From positions 1 through 15,437 of the forward strand of contig JAJTIB010000157.1 in assembly GCA_021300075.1 (NCBI GenBank): DNA of 15,437 nucleotides. The letters run 5' to 3'. Each line of letters starts with the position of its first letter. Within the stretch, counting starts at the first letter, position 1. The notes under the pieces were generated by a model, which was not told the DNA's origin, ran no database searches, and was given only the letters and a program-made list of their open reading frames with translations. Of the stretch, positions 1-5,228 are shown in pieces. The translations under genes were made by a program, and so were the position numbers. The stretch comes from Rickettsiales bacterium. Its GTDB lineage: Bacteria > Pseudomonadota > Alphaproteobacteria > Rickettsiales > UBA3002.

Positions 1-495
1 ACCGCCTTTGTGCCGGAATCTTTTGACCGCGCGGTGGTGAGCTATGTTCCCGATCTTTATGCGACACTCTGCCCGCCCTGTGGCTGGAGCGATCTGGGTA
101 CGATTGAAAACTGGGAAAAAGCCACTGCGATTGATGTGGCACAAGATGCCAAACGCCCGCCGCGCATCGATCGACCCTGGGGATATTATGAGACGTTGAA
201 CACCGCGCCGAGCGAGATTACCAAGCGGCTTCATGTGTTCCCCGGCGGCCGCCTGTCGCAGCAACGCCATTTTCAGCGCCGCGAACATTGGGTGGTTGAA
301 TCGGGCCTTGCCTATGTCGAGTGTGACGGCAAGAAATATCAATTGAGTGTTGGTGAGTCTATAGAGATTCCCGCCGGTGTCTGGCATCGGCTGGTGAATC
401 ACGCATCTGAGATGCTGGTCGTGCGTGAGACGCAAATCGGCCAGCCCAGCGAGCACGACATTGAACGTCGCGAAGACGATTACGGGCGAGTATAG
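1..495 (+). CDS. manC: Mannose-1-phosphate guanylyltransferase / mannose-6-phosphate isomerase type II, C-terminal part
   Basis: The 5' end lies outside the window; the frame is open from base 1 (acc gcc ttt gtg). The visible 164 residues begin with the end of a sugar nucleotidyltransferase domain, recognised by FDRAVVSYVPDLY and CGWSDLGT (family form GWSDVGS). A type II mannose-6-phosphate isomerase cupin follows: RPWGYYETL, KRLHVFPGGRLSQQRH, EHWVVESGLAYVE, SIEIPAGVWHRLVNH and a final DIERREDDYGR. Such proteins make GDP-mannose for capsule, LPS or other glycans in the cytoplasm. Odd point: only about 26 residues separate GWSD from RPWG, whereas ManC proteins I know have roughly 80-100 there, so the linker is unusually short. 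The gene converges on lysR with only 9 bases between the coding ends. Family call is firm; the substrate is inferred. Confidence 0.88.
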   Translation, partial: TAFVPESFDRAVVSYVPDLYATLCPPCGWSDLGTIENWEKATAIDVAQDAKRPPRIDRPWGYYETLNTAPSEITKRLHVFPGGRLSQQRHFQRREHWVVESGLAYVECDGKKYQLSVGESIEIPAGVWHRLVNHASEMLVVRETQIGQPSEHDIERREDDYGRV

Positions 496-507
496 CTGGC
501 GAAGCTA
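493..507. other. Small hairpin spanning two convergent stop codons
   Basis: TAGCT (493-497) and AGCTA (503-507) are perfect complements around a GGCGA loop. The TAG stop of the plus-strand manC-like gene is 493-495 and the TAG stop of lysR is 505-507 read on the minus strand, so each arm carries one stop. A few A residues follow on the plus strand. Only 5 bp of stem and no proper U tract, so it is at best a weak bidirectional terminator. Confidence 0.3.
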
Positions 508-1395
508 AAACCCGCCTGTGGCGATTTTCTGCTGCACGAATTGCTTGAATACTCCCACGCGTTTAGAATTTTTAAGCTCCAGCGGATAAAGATAATACGC
601 ATCCGTCACCGGGCCCTGAAGTTCGGGCAATACCCGCGAAACATGCCGCGTTTTATACATGATATAATCGGGCATCGGGGCAATCCCCATACCCTGTTTT
701 ACTGCGACCCGCAGTGCCAGCAGTGAATTCACCTTGAAATAGGGCTGAAGACCAAGTGCCTTTGCTTCCGCCGATTCATAGAGCCAGTTGACTTCCTGAA
801 AGGGCGCCGCGAGTGATGTATCAAAACCTAAAAGTCGGTGCTGGGCGAGATCATGAATGCTGCGTGGCACGCCGTGAATTTGCAGATAGTCATTTGAGGC
901 ATAAAGCGAGTTATGCAGTGTCATCAGCGGTACCTGCACCAGGTCAGGATGCTTGGCGGGATAAAGCCGAATCGCGGCATCGGCCTCGCGGCGGGTCAGA
1001 TCAAGCTCGCGGTCCTCACTTATCAAGGTGATCTGAATTTCAGGATAAAGATCGGTGAATTCTTTCATCTGTTTGGCCAGCCATAAATTGGTAAATGCAG
1101 CCGGTGCTGTGAGTTTGAAGGGACCTTTCGGGCGCGCCGAGGATTCGGCAAGCGCATGCTCTGTCACTTGTAATCGTGAGACCATTTCCGAGACCGTGCG
1201 GAAGAGAATTTCGCCCTGTTCGGTAAGCATGAGACCGCGCGCATGGCGGTGAAAAAGTGGGATGCCGAGCTTTTCTTCAAGCGCAGAAATCTGGCGGCTG
1301 ACGGCAGATTGTGAGAGGTTCAGCTCCTCACCCGCACGGGTCAGGTTTTTACTGAGCGCGACGCTGTAAAAAATTCTGAGCTTGTCCCAATCCAT
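505..1395 (-). CDS. LysR-family transcriptional regulator
   Basis: A 296-residue protein of typical LysR length. Residues 1-60 form the winged helix-turn-helix (MDWDKLRIFYSVALSKNLT, then LNLSQSAVSRQISALEEKLG and the wing LFHRHARGLMLTEQG). A periplasmic-binding-protein-like effector domain follows from about residue 90 (KGPFKLTAPAAFTNLWL... to the C-terminus). The start is supported by a GGAG-type ribosome site about 9 bases upstream of ATG. It lies downstream of trxB on the same strand, but a 97-bp palindrome and its own likely promoter separate them, so it is probably transcribed separately. Regulators starting with this sequence are, from memory, commonly beside trxB in alphaproteobacteria, which suggests redox-related targets, but effector and targets are unknown. 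Confidence 0.93.
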   Translation of the reverse strand: MDWDKLRIFYSVALSKNLTRAGEELNLSQSAVSRQISALEEKLGIPLFHRHARGLMLTEQGEILFRTVSEMVSRLQVTEHALAESSARPKGPFKLTAPAAFTNLWLAKQMKEFTDLYPEIQITLISEDRELDLTRREADAAIRLYPAKHPDLVQVPLMTLHNSLYASNDYLQIHGVPRSIHDLAQHRLLGFDTSLAAPFQEVNWLYESAEAKALGLQPYFKVNSLLALRVAVKQGMGIAPMPDYIMYKTRHVSRVLPELQGPVTDAYYLYPLELKNSKRVGVFKQFVQQKIATGGF

Positions 1396-1423
1396 CTCTG
1401 GCTCCGAGCGATTGTTGCGCTGC

Positions 1424-1453
1424 AGTATATAAGGGCTTCAGGCCAAATGTCAC
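1424..1453 (-). promoter_or_regulatory. Putative sigma-70 promoter of lysR
   Basis: Read on the minus strand, GTGACA (1448-1453, five of six matches to TTGACA) is followed after 18 bases by TATACT (1424-1429, five of six matches to TATAAT). The start of transcription would fall near 1417, giving a leader of about 22 bases before the ATG. It sits between the palindromic repeat and the gene. Judged by eye only. Confidence 0.5.
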
Positions 1454-1481
1454 GCCGCAATTACATGGCTTTTCAAGTATC

Positions 1482-1578
1482 CCGTCATGGCGAGCGACCA
1501 AAGGGCGCGCGGCAATCCATCTTTCCTATAGTCAAGATGGATAGCTTCGCAGACGTTGCGGCCTTCTCGCGATGACGG
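1482..1578. repeat. Long imperfect palindromic repeat element between trxB and lysR
   Basis: The outer arms CCGTCATGGCGAG (1482-1494) and the complement of CTCGCGATGACGG (1566-1578) match at 12 of 13 positions. The inner arms ATCCATCTT (1515-1523) and AAGATGGAT (1534-1542) match perfectly around a 10-base loop. The middle of the arms is diverged and differs in length by about 3 bases. The GTCATnGCGAG...GCAATCC pattern resembles a dispersed palindromic repeat I know from many bacterial genomes, including alphaproteobacteria. As RNA it would form a long stem and could end or buffer the trxB transcript. Only one copy is in the window. Confidence 0.75.
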
Positions 1579-1607
1579 TATTCAAACGAAAACGCCATTA
1601 AGTGACT

Positions 1608-2564
1608 TCACGCGGCTTTAGCGGTGGCCTGATGATGTTCTAAGAATTTCTGCGCCTCAAGTGCGGCCATGCAGCCCGTGCCGGCGGCGGTCACCGCCTG
1701 ACGGTAGATTTTATCCTGCACATCGCCCGCTGCGAATACACCTTCGACGCTGGTTTTTGTAGTGCCGGGGGTGGTGATGAGATAGCGATCCCCGTCCATT
1801 TTGAGCTGACCATCAAAGAGTGCCGTATTGGGGTTATGGCCAATCGCTACAAAGGCCCCATGCGCGGAAATAATAGACTCTGCTCGCGTTTTCACATTTC
1901 TGATACGCACCCCGGTAAGAGAGGGTGGATTTTCCGTGCCCACAAACTCTTCCACGACGGAATCCCAGATTACCTTGACGTTAGGCGTGGCAAAGAGACG
2001 CTCCTGGCCGATTTTTTCAGCACGTAAACTGTCGCGGCGATGAATGAGCGTCACGGAATTACATATCTTCGCGAGAAACAAGGCTTCTTCCACTGCGGAA
2101 TTGCCGCCGCCCAGGACGACAACGTCTTTTTTCTTGAAGAAAAATCCGTCGCAGGTGGCACAGGCCGAAACACCGAAATTCTGGAACTTTTTCTCGCTTT
2201 CCAGCCCGAGCCAGCGGGCGGAAGCACCGGTGGCAATCACCAGTGTTTCACCAAAATAAATATCGCCTGAATCGCCCACCGCTTTGAACGGACGCGCCGA
2301 TAAATCAACACTAACAATCGTATCGCTCACGATTTTTGTGCCCACATGCGCGGCCTGAGCCTCCATTTGCTCCATCAGCCACGGGCCTTGAATCGCGGTC
2401 GCGAAGCCCGGGTAATTCTCCACTTCCGTGGTGATGGTGAGCTGGCCGCCCGGTTGCATTCCGCGTACCAGGATAGGAGATAAAGCCGCCCGTGCCGCAT
2501 AAATTGCTGCCGTGCAACCGGCCGCACCAGAGCCGATAATGAGAATGGGGGTGTGGTGTTCCAT
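1608..2564 (-). CDS. trxB: Thioredoxin reductase (NADPH)
   Basis: FAD-dependent enzyme that passes electrons from NADPH to thioredoxin in the cytoplasm. From the chosen ATG it has 318 residues, the usual length. Motifs: FAD-binding GSGAAG (11-16), GGQL (39-42), the redox-active CATC (135-138) in SACATCDGF, NADPH-binding GGGNSAVEEA (152-161) with HRRDSLRA (175-182), and the FAD-binding AAGDVQDKIYRQ (278-289) near the end. The frame stays open upstream to a GTG at 2612, which would add 16 residues unlike the family, so the ATG before EHHTPILIIG is preferred; neither start has a strong ribosome site. It lies 77 bases after the peroxiredoxin gene on the same strand, and they are probably co-transcribed, giving a peroxide-reducing pair through thioredoxin. 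Confidence 0.96.
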   Translation of the reverse strand: MEHHTPILIIGSGAAGCTAAIYAARAALSPILVRGMQPGGQLTITTEVENYPGFATAIQGPWLMEQMEAQAAHVGTKIVSDTIVSVDLSARPFKAVGDSGDIYFGETLVIATGASARWLGLESEKKFQNFGVSACATCDGFFFKKKDVVVLGGGNSAVEEALFLAKICNSVTLIHRRDSLRAEKIGQERLFATPNVKVIWDSVVEEFVGTENPPSLTGVRIRNVKTRAESIISAHGAFVAIGHNPNTALFDGQLKMDGDRYLITTPGTTKTSVEGVFAAGDVQDKIYRQAVTAAGTGCMAALEAQKFLEHHQATAKAA

Positions 2565-2641
2565 AAGGGTGGTACGTAGCGGGTGGCCGGTGTGACGTGA
2601 CAGTTGTATCACGCATCATCGGCCACGCGCCACGCCTTTTT

Positions 2642-3244
2642 CTAAAGTGCTTTTGCGTTGTTTTTGAGGTAGGTGGCAACGCCTTCGGCGGTGGCCTTCA
2701 TACCCGAGTCACCTTTTTTCCAGTTGGCCGGGCAGACTTCGCCGTGCTCTTCATGGAAAATCAGTGCGTCAATCGTACGCAGTGTCTCCTCGACATTGCG
2801 CCCCAGGGGCAAATCATTGATGATTTGATGGCGTACGATCCCTTTCTTATCGATGAGGAAGGTACCGCGGAAGGCGACGGCGTTACCCAGCAGTACGTCG
2901 TAATCGCGGGCGATGGATTTAGTAATGTCGGCCACCATGGGGAAACGGATGTTGCCGATACCGCCCTTATCCACCGGCGTGGTTTTCCAGGCATAATGGG
3001 TGTATTGTGAATCGACCGATACACCGATGAGTTCAACGCCCCGCTTCTTGAATTCTTCAATCCGGTTATCAAAGGCAATGATTTCCGACGGGCAGACAAA
3101 GGTGAAATCGAGCGGCCAGAAAAACAGCACGCCCATTTTACCCTTGAGGTGGGATTTTAAGTTGAAGTCCGCCTTAATCGAATTATCCGCCAGCACCGCA
3201 CTGGCGGTGAAATCCGGGGCTTCTTTACCAACAAGTACACTCAT
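2642..3244 (-). CDS. Typical 2-Cys peroxiredoxin (AhpC/Prx1 type)
   Basis: Cytoplasmic thiol peroxidase of 200 residues, full family length. The peroxidatic cysteine is Cys51 in DFTFVCPSE and the resolving cysteine is Cys171 in HGEVCPANW. The supporting active-site P44 and T48 are present. It contains GGIG (94-97), close to the GGLG motif of hyperoxidation-sensitive peroxiredoxins, and ends with a TYLKNN helix in place of the YF motif. The ATG has an excellent AAGGAG ribosome site (3251-3256 on the complement). There is no ahpF nearby; trxB follows directly, so reduction through thioredoxin is the likely route. The name ahpC is often used for such genes, but I leave the symbol blank. Confidence 0.95.
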   Translation of the reverse strand: MSVLVGKEAPDFTASAVLADNSIKADFNLKSHLKGKMGVLFFWPLDFTFVCPSEIIAFDNRIEEFKKRGVELIGVSVDSQYTHYAWKTTPVDKGGIGNIRFPMVADITKSIARDYDVLLGNAVAFRGTFLIDKKGIVRHQIINDLPLGRNVEETLRTIDALIFHEEHGEVCPANWKKGDSGMKATAEGVATYLKNNAKAL

Positions 3245-3265
3245 GCTCTGCTCCTTTTTGTTTAC

Positions 3266-3296
3266 ATTATGCCCTGTGTCGCGGTGGGGGCAGCAA
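3266..3296 (-). promoter_or_regulatory. Possible promoter of the peroxiredoxin-trxB unit
   Basis: On the minus strand CATAAT (3266-3271) resembles a -10 box, and TTGCTG (3291-3296) could be a -35 box with a long 19-base spacer. The predicted leader is short and leads into the AAGGAG site. The -10 match is good, the -35 and spacing are not. No clear OxyR site was seen. Confidence 0.3.
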
Positions 3297-3361
3297 ATGC
3301 TTTGATGCCCATTTTGGCTTAGCTACACTGACTCATGGTTGCTGCCACCCGCGCCCACTCC

Positions 3362-3400
3362 CTACGCAGCGCGTATTTTACGCTACGCAGCGTATTTTTT
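3362..3400. repeat. Short duplicated, self-complementary sequence in the ELM1-peroxiredoxin gap
   Basis: CTACGCAGCG occurs twice (3362-3371 and 3383-3392), each followed within two bases by TATTTT. The units contain TACGC and GCGTA, which can pair in several ways, for example GCGTA (3371-3375) with TACGC (3379-3383). The T run 3395-3400 would suit a plus-strand terminator, but no plus-strand gene lies here. The rest of the 235-bp gap (3245-3479) holds only the peroxiredoxin promoter region. Confidence 0.5.
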
Positions 3401-3479
3401 CTCCTTGTTACCAAGGCGACACCAAGTTGGGCGCGTCTTATATAAGGGAAACTTCGGCGGCTGCAAGCCCACAGTCGCT

Positions 3480-4442
3480 TTAATTGGTAATTTGCGGGAA
3501 ACGGGCTTTCAACTCCGAGGCCACGCGCCCGGCATCATCCAGTGGCGCAACGGGTTTCCAGTGTAGGGTCATATCGCTATCGGCGCGCCGCGCCAAGTCA
3601 TTGCGAAATAACGATTCGTGGAGTCGCTTGTGTTTTTCGGCCATGGCGTTAGGCGGGGCATATATATAGACCGGCTTGCCGGCGACGCAGGCCTCGGCAC
3701 ACATGGAGAGGGAATCGCCGGTGACGATGACAGCATCCGCACAGCCCAGAAACCCGAGATACGGATTGTCCTTGTCGCGGTCCCAGCGATGCAAGCGATG
3801 TGGGCCCTCTGCCAATAATGGTTCTATTTGATTGAGCGCCTCAATTGGCGTCCGGCGACTGCTGGTGATAAGGAGCGTCCCTGCCCCTGCCAGCGCGCGT
3901 GCGCGCACGAGAAGTTCGCGCCAATCGTCCGGTTGATAATGGTGATGTTTCGTGGTTCCTCCCAGCATCACCGCAACCCAGGGGCGGGGCAGGTGGCTGA
4001 ATTGAGGTCTCCATGCTTCGCTTGCCGCCGCAAGCGTTTCCGGCGTTACCGCATGCAGTGGGGCCAAGGTGGTTAGGATGTTGGCGCCCTTATGATCGCC
4101 GTCATGTTGTGGTACGGCAATCAGATCAAAATCGCGGGCACTGCCGGGCCACATCAGATAGCACACAATAGTTTCAGACGAGCGCTGCTTGATGAATTTT
4201 GCCACCGGAATCGTGCGCCGACCCGAGGCAATGACCAGTTTCGGCCAGGGCGCCTGGATGGGTGCGCTGCGGCTGGTATCAAGGGTAGTGATGGATGCCC
4301 CCACCAGACGGTTGGGCAAATGCACTTTCCAATTATATTCAAGTCGCTTGAGAAGGTAGGGCAGGCCGAGCTTGCCGAGTACACCGAGCACCTGACCGGT
4401 GTGTCCGGTACGGTCATCGACCAAGGCCCAGACGGGGATCAT
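3480..4442 (-). CDS. ELM1-like protein (mitochondrial fission ELM1 family, DUF1022)
   Basis: A 320-residue soluble protein. The N-terminus VWALVDDRTGHTGQVLGV, the central HLPRPWVAVMLGGTTKHHHY (150-169) and the C-terminal VTGDSLSMCAEACVAGKPVYIY (240-261) are the landmarks by which I recognise the family named after plant ELM1. The arrangement resembles a two-domain GT-B-like fold, with the DSLSMCAEA segment where a ligand would sit. The bacterial function is not established; no role in division should be assumed from the name. The start has GAGG five bases upstream of ATG. It follows greA on the same strand across a 127-base, strongly G-rich spacer. A greA neighbour of this type is familiar from alphaproteobacteria. 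No signal peptide or membrane segment is seen. Confidence 0.85.
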   Translation of the reverse strand: MIPVWALVDDRTGHTGQVLGVLGKLGLPYLLKRLEYNWKVHLPNRLVGASITTLDTSRSAPIQAPWPKLVIASGRRTIPVAKFIKQRSSETIVCYLMWPGSARDFDLIAVPQHDGDHKGANILTTLAPLHAVTPETLAAASEAWRPQFSHLPRPWVAVMLGGTTKHHHYQPDDWRELLVRARALAGAGTLLITSSRRTPIEALNQIEPLLAEGPHRLHRWDRDKDNPYLGFLGCADAVIVTGDSLSMCAEACVAGKPVYIYAPPNAMAEKHKRLHESLFRNDLARRADSDMTLHWKPVAPLDDAGRVASELKARFPQITN

Positions 4443-4444
4443 AT

Positions 4445-4568
4445 CGCCTCAAGGGGACGCGGGGGCAGGGCGGCGCGGGAGCGGGGGAAAAGGGAGCTGG
4501 GGAGGCGAGGGGAACTGCGTTTTCCCGTATCCCCGTTACCCTGACGCCCTGCTTCTCTGCGACCCCGC
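4445..4568. repeat. Low-complexity G-rich then C-rich spacer with quadruplex-forming potential
   Basis: The plus strand has eight runs of three or more G (starting 4453, 4461, 4468, 4477, 4483, 4492, 4499 and 4509) with spacers of 2-6 bases, matching the usual G3+N1-7 quadruplex rule. A C-rich part follows (4524-4568); read on the minus strand it shows about four roughly 8-base units of form RGGGnnAC (AGGGTAAC, GGGGATAC, GGGAAAAC and AGGGCGTC). GCAGGGCG (4465-4472) can pair with CGCCCTGC (4545-4552). It lies between greA and the ELM1-like gene; no terminator-like U tract is present. Confidence 0.6.
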
Positions 4569-4569
4569 A

Positions 4570-5043
4570 TTATTTATACTCCACTTTCAGCACCTCATAA
4601 TAGCGCAGACCTTTGGGGGTGGTAACTTCGACATTCGCCCCTTTTTTCTTGCCAATTAAAGCGCGGCCAATGGGCGCGGCATTGGAGATACGGCCTTGGG
4701 TGATGTCGGCCTCGTAATCGCCTACAATCTGGTAGGTGATTTTTTCTTCTGTTTCTTCGTCCACCACGGTCACTGTCGCGCCGAATTTTATATGCTCGGC
4801 GACATGATCCTGAATATCGATAACCTCCACCCGCGAGATGACGGAGGTAAGTTCCTGAATACGGCCTTCGATGAAGCTCTGTTTTTCTTTTGCCGCATGA
4901 TACTCGGCATTTTCCGATAAATCACCATGCGCGCGCGCCTCCGCGATCGCCTGAATAATCGCCGGACGCTCCACGGATTTGAGGTTTTTCAGTTCTTTTT
5001 CAAGCCGGCGATAGCCAAGCTCTGTCATGGGTATTTTTTCCAT
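4570..5043 (-). CDS. greA: Transcription elongation factor GreA
   Basis: Binds the secondary channel of RNA polymerase and stimulates cleavage of the transcript in backtracked complexes. From the chosen ATG it has 157 residues, the family length. Residues 1-75 form the N-terminal coiled-coil hairpin, with the tip signature ARAHGDLSENAEYHAAKE carrying the acidic D and E that act at the polymerase active site. The C-terminal domain has the expected FGATVTVVDEETEEKITYQIVGDYEAD, SPIG-like APIGRALIGKKKG and EVTTPKG. The start before EKIPMTELGYRRLEKEL matches the family; in-frame ATG codons at 5052 and farther upstream (to 5103) would add residues without family support. It follows carB on the same strand after 185 bases. 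Confidence 0.96.
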   Translation of the reverse strand: MEKIPMTELGYRRLEKELKNLKSVERPAIIQAIAEARAHGDLSENAEYHAAKEKQSFIEGRIQELTSVISRVEVIDIQDHVAEHIKFGATVTVVDEETEEKITYQIVGDYEADITQGRISNAAPIGRALIGKKKGANVEVTTPKGLRYYEVLKVEYK

Positions 5044-5074
5044 TGTCGTCATTCCATGTGAGGGTAGAAATTGA

Positions 5075-5103
5075 GCTATACGAATTTGGCCGCAAGAAAG
5101 CAA
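5075..5103 (-). promoter_or_regulatory. Possible greA promoter
   Basis: On the minus strand TTGCTT (5098-5103) and TATAGC (5075-5080) are separated by 17 bases, with transcription starting about 25 bases before the ATG. Both boxes are mediocre. ATAGCTCAA overlaps the -10 and occurs again 59 bases upstream (5130-5138 on the complement), which may be chance. Confidence 0.3.
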
Positions 5104-5146
5104 GTCATGGCCGTTTGGCGCTGTGTTGTTTGAGCTATGTGACCAA

Positions 5147-5180
5147 CGCCTCCTCGCACAAATCAGCGGCGACGAGGGCG
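5147..5180 (-). terminator. Weak hairpin in the carB-greA gap
   Basis: CGCC (5147-5150) and CTCG (5153-5156) pair with GGCG (5177-5180) and CGAG (5173-5176), with a two-base bulge and a 16-base loop. No U tract follows on the minus strand, so it is not a standard intrinsic terminator. It is the only stem of note in the 185-base gap. Confidence 0.2.
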
Positions 5181-5228
5181 GGGTCGTATGGATTGAGCAG
5201 TCATCCCTGCGGCGTCTCGTTGAATGTT

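Noticed and set aside
541..1252. Several plus-strand open frames of 61-72 codons across the lysR region
   Set aside because: They are antisense to a convincing LysR gene, lack recognisable motifs or ribosome sites, and fit the pattern of chance open frames.
5071..5138. Direct repeat TTGAGCTAT (5071-5079 and 5130-5138) upstream of greA as an operator pair
   Set aside because: Nine bases with 59-base spacing can easily arise by chance in AT-rich promoter DNA; no further support.
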